Shown: positions 1-9,651, counted from the first letter of the stretch. The stretch: 64,000 bases of DNA from Dehalococcoidia bacterium (GCA_003104995.1 PQAO01000020.1:1-64000); one strand, 5' to 3'. Notes: generated by a model not told the origin, from the sequence alone. Numbers and translations are program-made.

Positions 1-2744
1 ACCATCCCGGGTTCGAGCTCGTTGGCGCCGCTCCAGTTGCGGTACTGGAAGCCCGCCCAACCGTTGTAGGAAACGAGCTGCCCGGGCTTCACCGAGGGCG
101 ACACCTTGGCGCGGACTTCGAAGGAGGCAAGGTCGTTGAACACGCGGACGAGGTCGCCGTCCTTCACGCCCCGCTCGGCTGCGTCGTCCGGGTTCACCAC
201 CACATCGGGCTCGCCGCGGTGTGTGCCGAGGATCACCCAGTTCGCCTGGTTCATCGTGTGGATGCTCCAGCGGTTGTGGCCCGAAGTCATGCCAATCGGA
301 TACTCGCCGCCCATGTTCGGGTTCGGCTTGTACGTCGGCAGCTCTTCGTGCGCCTCCAGGAACCACTCGTGGTCGATGTAGAACTGGGCCCGCCGTGCAT
401 ACGTCGGGAACGGCGACCCGCTCTCCGTGTTGTCCCGGAACGGCACATGCGTCTCGTTCGGCTTGATCGGCGAGGCCTGGGCCAGCGCCATCGGCGACAG
501 CCCCCAGTCGATGAAGCGCACATGCCCCTTTTCCCGCATGGTGCGGAGGTTGGTGCCCATCGGGAGCGTGCCCGCCAGGGCCGAGTCGCGGATCTGCTCG
601 TCAGCCAGGCGGTCCTCATCCAGGAGGAAGCCCTTCATCGAGTACGCGTCAGGCAGGGCTGCGTACCGGCGGGTCTGGCCTTTGGTGTCCTGGTAGTCGG
701 CAACGCCGCGTTCCTTCGCCCGTTCGGCGATCTTCAGGAACAGCGCGTAATAGATCTGCCACTCGTTCCGCGCCTCGCCCGCCGGCTCTGCCGCCTTATC
801 GCTGAACGTCAGGTTCATGAGGTGCGGTGTCGGGATGTGGAAGCCAACCTTCTCGTAGTGCTGGGCCGCTGGCAGGATGTAGTCGCTGTACAGGCCCGTC
901 TGGCTGATCCGGAAGTCGATGGAGACAATCAGGTCGAGCTTCGGCCAGAGCGTCGGCAGGAGCGCCGTCTTGCCACCGCGCGTGCGCCGGAGCATGTTCC
1001 CGCCGCACTCGATCAGCACCTTTGGCGGCTGCTCCGGCCGGGGGTGGTCCATGTCCTTCCACCAGCCTTTGGAGATCGCTTCGTTGAAGTACTCGTCGAA
1101 GGTGCGCGGCAGCGAATCGTCTCCCCAGCCAGGCGTATTCCAGCGCTTGTCGTAACCGGCCTGCCAGTACCACCAGAATGCCGGCGGCGAAGACGTTGAA
1201 TCGTTGGGCGAATGATCGTCTCCGTCCCGCTCGCTCAGCCCGCCCCCGAGCCCGCCCATCATGCCGCCCGGGGTGCGCTGGAACTTCGAAGAAATCTGGC
1301 CGAGCCGCTTGACGGCGATTTCCGTCGTCATCGTCGGGTCGGTCTTCTTAAACGCGGCGATGGCGGCATCGCGGCCAGAGAGCACAATTTCCGTGTTGGC
1401 TGCGCCCGGTCCCGGCTTGTTTACCGCGATGAAGGCGCCGTCGTGCATGCCCGAGGCCCAGCAGCGGATGCCGGTGCCCTTCTTGCCCCAGTTACCGCTG
1501 ACCGCGAGAAGGAGCGCCTGGGCCCGTTCCATCAGGTCGCCGTGGTAGAACTTGCAGGCGTTGTAGCCGAGCATGATGTTCGTCCTGCGAGTCGCCACTT
1601 TGCGCGCGATGTTGCGGATGACATCTGGGTGGACACCGGTGATGGCCTGCTGCTTCTCCGGCGTGAACTCGGCGTTCAGCTTCTCCCGGAGGAGGGCGCA
1701 GGCCGGCCGGACCTGCACGGTGGTGCCATCGGCCAGCTTCACGTCGTAGGTGCCCTCGAGCGCGATTTCCAAGCCCTTCAGGAACACATTCCCGCGGTCG
1801 GCCTTGCGGAGCCCGGTCGCAGGGTCCCACTGGTACATCTGGTCTTCCAGACCGCCGCCCTCGACGTCTGTCTGACGCAGATAACGCCCCGTGTCCGTGC
1901 GCACGAGGAACCCGAGGTCCGTCTGCTCGCGGATGAACTTCCAGTGCGCCAGGTCTTCTTCAAAGATCACCTGCACGAGGGCCAGCCCGAACGCGGCATC
2001 CGTACCGCCGTTGATCGGCACCTGCATGTCAGCGTGGAGGTGGGACGGGTTGATGTCCGGCGAGATGTTGATGACCTCGGCGCCGTTGTATCGGGCCTCA
2101 GCGATGAAGTGGTAGAACGGGATGCGGGTGTAGATCGGGTTCATGTGCCAGATCATCACCACTTCGGAATGGAACCAGTCGTCAGCCGATGAAACGGCGC
2201 TGAAGCGTCCAAACGTTTCGTAGAGGCCGATCGAGAAGTCGTTGATCGAGCCGTTCAGGTCGAGCCCGTGCCCACCGAGCACGCTGAAGAACTTGTTCGT
2301 GGGGATGACGGTCGCCATCTCCGGCGTACCTTCGTGGGCAATCGTCTGGGGTCCGCCGGCCTGGATCGCATCGATCATCTTGTCTGCGATGTCGCTGAGT
2401 GCCTCATCCCAGGTCACCCGGTTCCAGCGCCCCTCGCCCCGCTCGCCGACTCGCTTGAGCGGGTAGAGCACCCTGTCCGGGCCGTAGAGCGACTGGCTCC
2501 ACGAGGCGCCCTTCTGGCAGCCCATCGGATTGAAGTCCGGGACTCCTTCCTCGATCGTTTGGAACGAACCGGACTGCTCTTCCCGCCACACCAGCCCGTC
2601 TTTTACATAGACGCGCATGGGGCAGTTGCCCGGATAGCAGTCGACACAGTGCGTTCCCCAGTAGACAGCATCCCAATCCCACTTCTTGCGATAGAGGTCC
2701 TGGGCACTCGTATAGATTCGTTCGGACTCGGCTGCAACCTTCAT
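1..2744 (-). CDS. molybdopterin-dependent oxidoreductase catalytic subunit, 3' end outside window
   Basis: DMSO-reductase superfamily catalytic subunit carrying Mo-bisMGD and an N-terminal Fe-S cluster. Reading leftwards from an ATG at 2744, about 914 codons are visible before the window edge. By comparison with the paralogue at 2863-5634 only about 40 C-terminal residues are missing. The N-terminus has a HCVDCYPGNC cluster-binding motif and, further on, GCQKGA. The segment INDFSIGLYETFG lines up with the NarG region that supplies an Asp ligand to Mo, which places it with the Nar/ethylbenzene dehydrogenase/DMS dehydrogenase branch (inference). No twin-arginine signal is seen, so it is probably cytoplasmic or exported with a partner. 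Substrate is unknown. A Crp/Fnr-type palindrome lies at 2780-2795. Any beta or gamma subunit would have to lie beyond the left edge. Confidence 0.85.
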   Translation of the reverse strand, partial: MKVAAESERIYTSAQDLYRKKWDWDAVYWGTHCVDCYPGNCPMRVYVKDGLVWREEQSGSFQTIEEGVPDFNPMGCQKGASWSQSLYGPDRVLYPLKRVGERGEGRWNRVTWDEALSDIADKMIDAIQAGGPQTIAHEGTPEMATVIPTNKFFSVLGGHGLDLNGSINDFSIGLYETFGRFSAVSSADDWFHSEVVMIWHMNPIYTRIPFYHFIAEARYNGAEVINISPDINPSHLHADMQVPINGGTDAAFGLALVQVIFEEDLAHWKFIREQTDLGFLVRTDTGRYLRQTDVEGGGLEDQMYQWDPATGLRKADRGNVFLKGLEIALEGTYDVKLADGTTVQVRPACALLREKLNAEFTPEKQQAITGVHPDVIRNIARKVATRRTNIMLGYNACKFYHGDLMERAQALLLAVSGNWGKKGTGIRCWASGMHDGAFIAVNKPGPGAANTEIVLSGRDAAIAAFKKTDPTMTTEIAVKRLGQISSKFQRTPGGMMGGLGGGLSERDGDDHSPNDSTSSPPAFWWYWQAGYDKRWNTPGWGDDSLPRTFDEYFNEAISKGWWKDMDHPRPEQPPKVLIECGGNMLRRTRGGKTALLPTLWPKLDLIVSIDFRISQTGLYSDYILPAAQHYEKVGFHIPTPHLMNLTFSDKAAEPAGEARNEWQIYYALFLKIAERAKERGVADYQDTKGQTRRYAALPDAYSMKGFLLDEDRLADEQIRDSALAGTLPMGTNLRTMREKGHVRFIDWGLSPMALAQASPIKPNETHVPFRDNTESGSPFPTYARRAQFYIDHEWFLEAHEELPTYKPNPNMGGEYPIGMTSGHNRWSIHTMNQANWVILGTHRGEPDVVVNPDDAAERGVKDGDLVRVFNDLASFEVRAKVSPSVKPGQLVSYNGWAGFQYRNWSGANELEPGM

Positions 2745-2779
2745 GCCCGGGATAGTGACTCTGGGCCATTGAACCGGGT

Positions 2780-2795
2780 TATGACTGTGGTCATA
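2780..2795. promoter_or_regulatory. Crp/Fnr-type operator upstream of the left molybdoenzyme gene
   Basis: Perfect palindrome TATGAC-TGTG-GTCATA. Its centre is 43.5 bp before the ATG at 2744. A CACTAT hexamer (minus strand, 2757-2752) sits 7 nt before that ATG, so the site would be at a class II activator position if the mRNA is leaderless. It is one of four matching sites in the first 10.6 kb. Confidence 0.7.
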
Positions 2796-2811
2796 TCCGC
2801 ATATCACCATG

Positions 2812-2838
2812 AAAAAGGGGGTGCCCGAAGGCACCCCC
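2812..2838 (-). terminator. Rho-independent terminator after the second molybdoenzyme gene
   Basis: Perfect 9-bp stem (GGGGGTGCC pairing with GGCACCCCC, 2817-2838) closed by a UUCG tetraloop on the minus-strand RNA and followed by a run of five U. It lies 24 bp after the stop of the gene at 2863-5634, so the two molybdoenzyme genes are separate transcription units. Confidence 0.9.
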
Positions 2839-2862
2839 AGGGGTTCCCCACGGCGGGATGAA

Positions 2863-5634
2863 CTACCCCACTTTGGCTATCCCGACGCGGGTGCTGCGCA
2901 TGACGGGCGACGGCTGCCACTGCGTCACCCAGAAGCGCAGGTGTCCATAGCCGCCCGCCAGATGAAGCCACTTGATCATTCCCGGTTCCACGTCGTTGGG
3001 GCCGGCCCAGTTCGGGAACTGGTACGGGTCCCACCCGTTGTACATAACAACCTGGCCGGGGTGGGGGCTGGACGCGAGCAGAACAGGTACCTGGAATTCG
3101 CCCATGTCGTTGTAGACGCGAACCATGTCGTTGTCCTTGATGCCGTTCTTCTTGGCATCGAGGGTGTTCATGACCAGGTGCGGCGTTCCACGGTGGGTGT
3201 CCAACATGAGCTGGGTGGCGTTGTTGTTGGAGTGGATGCTCCAGCGGTTGTGGCCGCTGGTGATCTGGAAGTCGTAGTTGCCGCCCATGGCTGGCGGTGC
3301 CTTGTGGCGCGGCAGGTGTTCGTCAGCATCGATGAACCAGGGGTGCTCAATCAGGAACTGGGCCCTTCGAGAAAGCGTCGGGTACGGCTCGCCGTCTTCC
3401 ACGTGCTCGCGGAACGGGACGAAGGTCTCGTTTGGCTTCGGTTCGGTGGCCTGGGCGATCATGCGCGGGTTGATGCCCTTGCCCTGCCATCGGTAGAAGC
3501 CCTTCTCGCGGATGTCTTCGAGGCTCGCGTTGGGCGGGATGGTGCCGGTCACGGCGCTGTCCCGGAGCATCTCGTCCGCCAGCACCTCCTCATTGGTGTA
3601 TATCCCGTTCTTGGTGAAATTGTCGTGGGCGTTGGCCGGGTCCCGCTGCACGCCGAGAGCGTCGAGGTAAGGCTTGATGCCCCGGGCGCGGGCACGCTCC
3701 TGCACCTTTTCGGCCAGCCGCCGGTAGGCTTCCCACTCGTCCACGCACTCTCCCGGGGCCTCCACGGCCTTATCGGAGAAGGTAAGGTGCATCACGTGAG
3801 TGCTCGGGATGCCGAAGCCGATCTTCTCGTACCACTGGGAGCAGGGGAGGATGTAATCGCTGAAGAGCGCGGTGGTGCTCATCCGGACTTCCAGGGTGAC
3901 GACACAGGTGAGTTGCGGCCAGAGCTTCTCGAGGAGCATCTTGCTGCCGCCCCGGGTGCGCCGAAGGACGTTGCCGCCCATCTCGATGATGACCCGGGTT
4001 GGGTGCTCTTTCCGGGGGACGTCGGCACCGCTCCACCAACCGCTCTCGGTCGCTTCCTTGAAGTACTCCGGGAACGTCTTGCTCATGCTGGGATCGTGCC
4101 ACTCGCGCCGGTCCCAGGTTTCCTTGTACCCGGCATGGTGGTACCACCAGAAGACGGGCGGAACGAGGGCCGCCGGCGATTGCCGGGACTGCTCGACTGC
4201 CACGATCAGTGGTGTGAGCGACGGATCCGCATTGATCTGCATCTGGATGAGCTGGTCCCGCATGTCGAGAAGGGCGGCGACTTCATCCGGTCCCCGCTTG
4301 CTCTTCATCATGACGGTGGCCGAGCCATCGAACAGGCCGGCGAGCCACGCCCGCACGCCGGTGCCCTGGCGCCCCCAGTTACCCGTGAGCGCCAGAAGGA
4401 GGAGTTGGGAGCGCTCCATGAGGTCGCCGTGGTAGTGCTTGCCCATGCCGCCCAGGGCCGACAGGATGCCGGTCTTCTTCGTCGCGATCTTCCGGGCGAG
4501 GAGGCGGATCGTCTCGGGGTCGACACCAGTGATCGGACGGACCGCCTCCGGCGTGTACTCCGCGAGGCGCGGCTTCATCAGTTCGAAGACGGTCGCGACT
4601 GTTACGGGGCCCGACTTCGTTTCGATCGTGAACTCACCCTCGAGGGCTGGTTCAACGTCGCCCCACTGGAGCTTCCGGCGAGGTGCCGGTGCGAGCTTGC
4701 CCGTTTTCCTGTCCCACGCGAACAGCTGTTCGTCGGCACCGCCCTCAGGCAGGTCCGAAGCGCGCAGGTAACGATTGGTTGCCTTGTTCACCAGGAGCGG
4801 GAGGTCTGTCTGCTCGCTCACGAACGCGGTATTGATCAGCCCTTCCTCGACCACGACCTGAGCCATGGCGAGTGCAAGGGCGGCGTCAGTCCCCACATTG
4901 ACTGGCACGAAGTAGTCGGAGTGGAGGCTCGACGGCGAGAAGTCAGGAGCGATGACGACCACTTCGGTGCCCTTGTAGCGGGCCTCGTTGACGAAGTGGA
5001 CATGAGGGATGCGCGTGTAGTTCGGGTTGCCAGCCCAGATGATGAACACCTCGGCATGGAACCAGTCGTCGACGCTGCTCACCGGGTCAAACGTCCCGTA
5101 GGTGAGGTAGTAGCCGGGGGCGAAGTCGTTCATTTCGGCGTTGACATCGGTGGTCAGGCCGCCGAAAGCGCCGAGGAACGAGGCCCGGCCGGTGACCGAC
5201 GCGGGGGGAGTGTTGCAGCCAGCGGGGGCGATGATGGATTCGCCGCCGATTTCCACGACCGCATCGAGGATCTTGTCGGCAATCTCAGTGGTGGCCTGGT
5301 CCCAGGAGATACGTTCCCAACTGGCGGAGCCTCGTTCACCGACCCGCTTCAACGGATAGAGAACGCGCTCATCTCCCTGTACCATGCGTGACCAGGCGAC
5401 ACCCTTCTGGCAACCCATGGGGTTCATGTCCGGCACGCCGGGTTCGTAGGTAGGGAAAACGGCCGCGGATTCCTCGCGGACCACCTTGCCGTCTTTCACG
5501 TACACCCGCATCGGGCAGTTTCCGGGGTAACAGTCGATGCAGTGGGATGCCCACCGTACTTCGTCCCAGTCCCAGAGCTTGCGGTACTGGCCTCCAACGG
5601 CGGTGGTCGGACGATCGAGTTCGGGTGCGGTCAT
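2863..5634 (-). CDS. molybdopterin-dependent oxidoreductase catalytic subunit (paralogue)
   Basis: 923 residues, complete. DMSO-reductase superfamily catalytic subunit, paralogous to the gene at its left. A HCIDCYPGNC motif at about residues 31-40 can be read as H-x3-C-x4-C (as in NarG, which uses His) or with an extra Cys. GCQKGVAWS supplies the next conserved Cys. MNDFAPGYYLTYG carries the Asp expected as Mo ligand in type II enzymes (inference). SGHNRWSIHSN near the C-terminus is the pterin-binding region shared with ethylbenzene dehydrogenase and nitrate reductase. No Tat signal is present. Preceded by a Crp/Fnr-type palindrome (5798-5813) and followed by a strong terminator. The substrate cannot be read from sequence. 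Confidence 0.88.
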   Translation of the reverse strand: MTAPELDRPTTAVGGQYRKLWDWDEVRWASHCIDCYPGNCPMRVYVKDGKVVREESAAVFPTYEPGVPDMNPMGCQKGVAWSRMVQGDERVLYPLKRVGERGSASWERISWDQATTEIADKILDAVVEIGGESIIAPAGCNTPPASVTGRASFLGAFGGLTTDVNAEMNDFAPGYYLTYGTFDPVSSVDDWFHAEVFIIWAGNPNYTRIPHVHFVNEARYKGTEVVVIAPDFSPSSLHSDYFVPVNVGTDAALALAMAQVVVEEGLINTAFVSEQTDLPLLVNKATNRYLRASDLPEGGADEQLFAWDRKTGKLAPAPRRKLQWGDVEPALEGEFTIETKSGPVTVATVFELMKPRLAEYTPEAVRPITGVDPETIRLLARKIATKKTGILSALGGMGKHYHGDLMERSQLLLLALTGNWGRQGTGVRAWLAGLFDGSATVMMKSKRGPDEVAALLDMRDQLIQMQINADPSLTPLIVAVEQSRQSPAALVPPVFWWYHHAGYKETWDRREWHDPSMSKTFPEYFKEATESGWWSGADVPRKEHPTRVIIEMGGNVLRRTRGGSKMLLEKLWPQLTCVVTLEVRMSTTALFSDYILPCSQWYEKIGFGIPSTHVMHLTFSDKAVEAPGECVDEWEAYRRLAEKVQERARARGIKPYLDALGVQRDPANAHDNFTKNGIYTNEEVLADEMLRDSAVTGTIPPNASLEDIREKGFYRWQGKGINPRMIAQATEPKPNETFVPFREHVEDGEPYPTLSRRAQFLIEHPWFIDADEHLPRHKAPPAMGGNYDFQITSGHNRWSIHSNNNATQLMLDTHRGTPHLVMNTLDAKKNGIKDNDMVRVYNDMGEFQVPVLLASSPHPGQVVMYNGWDPYQFPNWAGPNDVEPGMIKWLHLAGGYGHLRFWVTQWQPSPVMRSTRVGIAKVG

Positions 5635-5797
5635 CGAAACCTCTCCTTATGGTGTGCCCCGCGGATTGCCGCGGCTAATGTCCCAGGAAGAGGGGCCGGG
5701 GCCCTGGGACGGAAATGGAGTTCACCTGATCCTGGACGGCAGGACGTGGTCAGGGCCCCGGTTGGCGAAAATCTGGCAGCTCACACCGGGAGCCCGG

Positions 5798-5813
5798 TAT
5801 GACAGCCGTCATA
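5798..5813. promoter_or_regulatory. Crp/Fnr-type operator upstream of the molybdoenzyme at 2863-5634
   Basis: Perfect palindrome TATGAC-AGCC-GTCATA in the 190-bp gap after the permease gene, centre 171.5 bp before the start codon at 5634. A weak CAGATT hexamer about 30 bp downstream on the minus strand would put the site near -42 and leave a leader of about 130 nt. The rest of the gap shows only imperfect inverted repeats. Confidence 0.65.
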
Positions 5814-5824
5814 TCGCACGGGGG

Positions 5825-6850
5825 TCAGTAGCCTCCCTTTCCCGCCCCCCGCATCCGCGGATCGAGCACGTCCCGGAGCGCGTCTCCCGCCAGGTTGAAG
5901 CCCAGCACGGTCAGGGTTATGGCCCCACCAGCGACCAGCGACATGGTGTACGACGCCGGGAACAGCTTCCTCCCCTCGTTCACCATCTTGCCCCACGAGA
6001 TCGCCGCCGGGTCGCCGAAACCGATGAAGGCCAGCGAAGCCTCGGCCACGATGTACGAACCGATGGAGATCGTGAAGATGACGATCGTCGGAGCCATGAT
6101 GTTCGGGAGGATGTGGCGCACCATCACCCGCGCATCCGTCGCCCCAACCACCCGGGCCGCCTCGATGTAGAGCTCGGCCCGAGTCCGCAGGACGGCGCTG
6201 CGCACCACGCGGATCACCGCTGCGATGCCCACGATCCCCAGCGCCAGGGTCATGTGGTATTTGTTCGCGTTTTCCACAACCTGAAGGAACAACAGCAACA
6301 GGATGAGCGCCGGGAAGGCCTGGAGCGTGTCGGTGATGCGCTGGATGACCATGTCAACCGCGCCACCGAAATAGGCGCTGATCGTCCCCAGGAGGGTGCC
6401 CAGTGCTATCGCGATCAGCGCGGCGCCTACCCCGACGAGGAGCGACAGCTGGGCTCCCCAGACCATCCGCGAATACACGTCTCGCCCGGCCGTGTCGGTG
6501 CCCAGCCAGTGCGTGGCCGAGACCCCGGTTACTGACGCCACAACGGTCTGCTCGAACTTCTCCGGAGGGTATTGGAAGCGAATGCTCCGGTCGGTGAGCG
6601 ACTTCTCGGCAAGCTCTGCGTCGTACGCCGGGTTATCGACCACGAACACCTCGTCCGGTTCATAGCGCTGGATGAATGGCGCGAGGAACGCGACCAGGAT
6701 GACCAGCACGATGAGGGCCACTCCAAAGCCACCCAGCGGTTTCTGGACCACGAAATTCTTCAGCGCCCGGACGGCGCGCACCGGCGCGACCGGCTGGCGA
6801 ACCGGCCGGAAGTACTGCTCCTCGAGCCGACTTGCTTTCTGCGTCGTCAT
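5825..6850 (-). CDS. ABC transporter permease, OppC/DppC type
   Basis: 341 residues. Inner-membrane permease of a peptide/nickel-type importer. A basic cytoplasmic N-terminus leads into a membrane segment at about 40-60, then a long external loop, then five further hydrophobic segments. The EAA loop is visible as EAARVVGATDARVMVRHILPN, the site that contacts the ATPase. It begins 9 nt after the OppB-like gene and forms one operon with it and the binding protein. No OppD or OppF ATPase gene is present between here and the left end, so the ATPase must be encoded elsewhere. Confidence 0.88.
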   Translation of the reverse strand: MTTQKASRLEEQYFRPVRQPVAPVRAVRALKNFVVQKPLGGFGVALIVLVILVAFLAPFIQRYEPDEVFVVDNPAYDAELAEKSLTDRSIRFQYPPEKFEQTVVASVTGVSATHWLGTDTAGRDVYSRMVWGAQLSLLVGVGAALIAIALGTLLGTISAYFGGAVDMVIQRITDTLQAFPALILLLLFLQVVENANKYHMTLALGIVGIAAVIRVVRSAVLRTRAELYIEAARVVGATDARVMVRHILPNIMAPTIVIFTISIGSYIVAEASLAFIGFGDPAAISWGKMVNEGRKLFPASYTMSLVAGGAITLTVLGFNLAGDALRDVLDPRMRGAGKGGY

Positions 6851-6859
6851 TTTGGGCCC

Positions 6860-7825
6860 CTATGACAGCCGGATGCGGGGGTCGACCCACCCGTACAGCA
6901 GGTCTACCGCCAGGTTTACGAAGACCACGAAGGTGGCAATGATGAGGACAAACGCTTGGACGACGGGCACGTCGCGCTCGGTGATCGCCGTCAGGATCCG
7001 GTTGCCGACCCCGGGGATGTTGAAGAGGTACTCGAACACGACGTTGCCGCTCAGGAGCCCCGCCACCGTCAGGCCGATGGCTGTCAGGACCGGGATCATC
7101 GCGTTCTTCATGGCATGCCGCACCACCACCACGCGCTCCCGCAGCCCCTTCGCCCAGGCCGTCCGGATGTAGTCCTGCCGCAGCACTTCCAGCATCTGGG
7201 AGCGCGTGAGCCGCATGATGCCGGCGCCCGAGGCGAACCCACCCGCGACCGCGGGCAGGATGAAGAGCTGCAGGCTCCGCACCGGGTCCTCCCAGAGTAA
7301 TGGTGAGTTGAACAGGTCGATCGTCCACAGCTCGAAGCGCACCACCAGCAGCAGCAGCATCGTCCCGATCCAGAAGTTCGGCGCTGCCACCCCCAGGATC
7401 GCCGTCAGCCGTAGCACATAATCGACAATCGAGTCCTGTCGCAGCGCCGAGATGATGCCGATCGGCACGCTTGTCGCCAGCGCCACGACGAGCATCATGA
7501 GCGAGAGCTGGAGCGTGTACGGGACACCCCTCTTGAACTCCGACAACGCAGGCTGCCGCGAGCGGTACGACTCACCAAGGTCGCCCCGCACGGTGTTCCA
7601 GAGGTACGTCACGTACCGCTCCGCGACGGGCTTGTCGATCCCGAGGTCCTTCTTGATCTGCGCGATCTGGGCGATCGTGTCTTCGCCACCCGCCGGATTC
7701 TGTTGGGCAATCCGGCGGGCAACGAAGTCACCGGGAAGGACGTTCGTGGCAAAAAAGACCAGCGTCGCGATCAACCAGATGACCGGGATGTTGATCAGCG
7801 TCCTGCGGAGCGCATATGCCCCCAT
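6860..7825 (-). CDS. ABC transporter permease, OppB/DppB type
   Basis: 321 residues. First permease of the peptide-type importer, with an N-terminal membrane segment (ALRRTLINIPVIWLIATLVF), a periplasmic loop, and five more membrane segments. The coupling loop reads EVLRQDYIRTAWAKGL followed by HAMKNAMIPV. Its ATG overlaps the TAA of the binding-protein gene by one base (TAATG), so translation is probably coupled. OppC follows after 9 nt. Confidence 0.88.
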   Translation of the reverse strand: MGAYALRRTLINIPVIWLIATLVFFATNVLPGDFVARRIAQQNPAGGEDTIAQIAQIKKDLGIDKPVAERYVTYLWNTVRGDLGESYRSRQPALSEFKRGVPYTLQLSLMMLVVALATSVPIGIISALRQDSIVDYVLRLTAILGVAAPNFWIGTMLLLLVVRFELWTIDLFNSPLLWEDPVRSLQLFILPAVAGGFASGAGIMRLTRSQMLEVLRQDYIRTAWAKGLRERVVVVRHAMKNAMIPVLTAIGLTVAGLLSGNVVFEYLFNIPGVGNRILTAITERDVPVVQAFVLIIATFVVFVNLAVDLLYGWVDPRIRLS

Positions 7826-9651
7826 TAGCTTGGCCGTCCCTGGTAGGTGGGGTCATCCGGGTCGATCCACGCGTACATCGCACCAAGGTGCGCCGTGCTG
7901 AACGGCGCCGACTCAGCAGCGTGATAGTAGTTCCAGCGGAGCGTGTTCGTGATCTGCATGTGCGAATAAATGCGGCCGCCGCCGTACGCCTTCAGCAGCT
8001 TGCGCTCAACTTCCCGGGTCATATCCTTGCGCTTTTCGATATCGAGTTCGACGCCAACTTTCGCCAGCAAGTCGTCCATGCCGTCGAGTTTGACGTCGAA
8101 CTGCTTGTTCAGCGTCGAGGTCGAGCTGTAGTTGCTCATGAGGAACGCGGTCGGCTCCGGGTCGAGCACTTCCGTGTCCCACCCGTACCAGAGGTTGGCG
8201 TTCCCCGAGCCGTACTTCTGCTGGATGATTTTGGACGTGATCGTCGAGTACGGTTCGACCTTCGCCTTGAACTGGCTGGTGCCCAGGTTCTTGTTGAGCA
8301 TGGCCGTCAGGATGGCGCTCGCCTGGTACGAACCTTCGAAGATGTCCGGCACATCGATGGTCACGTCGCCAAGCGCGGGACCGCCGCCGGCCTCCCACAT
8401 CTTCCTGGCTTCGGCGATGTCCTTGTCGACATCCTGGAGATAGCCGGGGAATTCGATGAGCTCCTTTTCGCTCAGGCCAAACGCGCCCTGGCTCGGCGGG
8501 ATCGACCCGGAGATGGCTCCGCGGCCGCCGTGGAACTGCTGAATGAGCTGGCGGCGGTCGATGCCGCGGAAGTACGCGCCGATAAGGTTGGGGTTGTTCC
8601 ACGGTGCCGCTCCACCGTAATAAGAACCGGCGATGATCGGGTTTGCCGAGAAGTTCGTCCCCTCGCCGACCTTCCCCTTGAACCGCTCGCGCATTTCGGC
8701 GAGCACCTGCACGTTGGGTGGCCCGTAGGCGTCGATCTGCTTCTGCTCGAATGCCGCCTGGGCGGCCTGCGGGTCAGTGAACAGCGGCACCTCCTGGATC
8801 CCGTCCAGGTACGAGGTCCCGGTGAACTTGTCGAACCGCTGGTACCTGGCGCGGCCCTCCGAGGCGAACTCCACCAGGACCATGGGGCCCGTCCCGATGA
8901 TCATTTTCTGGTCGAAGTTGGAGTAGTCCTTCTCGAACGCCTCGATGGCTTCCGGGGCGGCGATGCCCTCGTATGACTGGGCCAGCAGGTTCAGGAAAAG
9001 CGGCGAAGGCTTCGCCAGTTTGACCTGGATTGTCTCCGCATCCGCCACCGTTACCGAATCGACGATCTGGTACTCACCCTTACGGTAGAAGTTGGGGTCC
9101 TCGGTACCGTCGAGCCGCTTCCCGGCCTTGTTCCGGTCGATGTGGTACTTGATGTCCTCGGCCTTCGTCTGGCGGCCGTTCACCGGGGCTTTGTCGTGGA
9201 AGAAGTTGTTCTTGCGGAGCTTCAGGACCACCGTCTGCGGGTCCGGCTGTTCCCAGCTCTCGGCGAACCCGCCTCCGAGGGTGCCATCCTTGAAGCTATC
9301 CCAGAAGAGCGCGCGCTGCATCGTCCGGCCGATGATGGTGGCGACGGGTGTGAAACGGCTCCGGCTAGCGTCGAACGAGTCGTAGGTGGCGTTCGAGCTG
9401 ATCCCCCGGGTGACGCCGCCTTTCTTTCCCTGTGGCTTCGGTTCAGCCGTGGGCGAGCCCGCTGCCTGAGTCGGAGACCCGGACGCACCTGACGTCGCTG
9501 TTGCCGCCGGCGTTTCGACGGCGTCGTCATCATCGTCGCCGCAACCAACGGCGGCCAACGCTGCCAGCCCTGCCGAAGCACCTGCCGCTCCCCCAACGAA
9601 CCGCCGCCGGCTCAGTTTCCGCTGCCGAGTCTCCCAGTAATTGCTGCGCAT
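7825..9651 (-). CDS. ABC transporter substrate-binding lipoprotein, family 5
   Basis: 608 residues with the ATG at 9651, chosen because an AAGGGG ribosome site lies just upstream and because it places a Tat-lipoprotein signal at the N-terminus. That signal has a twin-arginine motif SRRRFVGG (residues 14-21) and a lipobox ending at Cys37 (AVGC), followed by an acidic Asp run and a low-complexity Ala/Thr/Ser/Pro linker. The rest is a DppA/OppA-like SBP_bac_5 domain. It would capture peptide or other oligomeric ligands at the cell surface for the permeases that follow. An operator lies at 9725-9742 and a TATAGA -10-like hexamer at 9705-9700 (minus strand). Confidence 0.9.
   Translation of the reverse strand: MRSNYWETRQRKLSRRRFVGGAAGASAGLAALAAVGCGDDDDDAVETPAATATSGASGSPTQAAGSPTAEPKPQGKKGGVTRGISSNATYDSFDASRSRFTPVATIIGRTMQRALFWDSFKDGTLGGGFAESWEQPDPQTVVLKLRKNNFFHDKAPVNGRQTKAEDIKYHIDRNKAGKRLDGTEDPNFYRKGEYQIVDSVTVADAETIQVKLAKPSPLFLNLLAQSYEGIAAPEAIEAFEKDYSNFDQKMIIGTGPMVLVEFASEGRARYQRFDKFTGTSYLDGIQEVPLFTDPQAAQAAFEQKQIDAYGPPNVQVLAEMRERFKGKVGEGTNFSANPIIAGSYYGGAAPWNNPNLIGAYFRGIDRRQLIQQFHGGRGAISGSIPPSQGAFGLSEKELIEFPGYLQDVDKDIAEARKMWEAGGGPALGDVTIDVPDIFEGSYQASAILTAMLNKNLGTSQFKAKVEPYSTITSKIIQQKYGSGNANLWYGWDTEVLDPEPTAFLMSNYSSTSTLNKQFDVKLDGMDDLLAKVGVELDIEKRKDMTREVERKLLKAYGGGRIYSHMQITNTLRWNYYHAAESAPFSTAHLGAMYAWIDPDDPTYQGRPS

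Noticed and set aside
2809-5391. 860-codon plus-strand open frame opposite the molybdoenzyme gene
   Set aside because: Antisense shadow of a real GC-rich gene; Arg/Val/Gly/His-biased composition and no recognisable domain.
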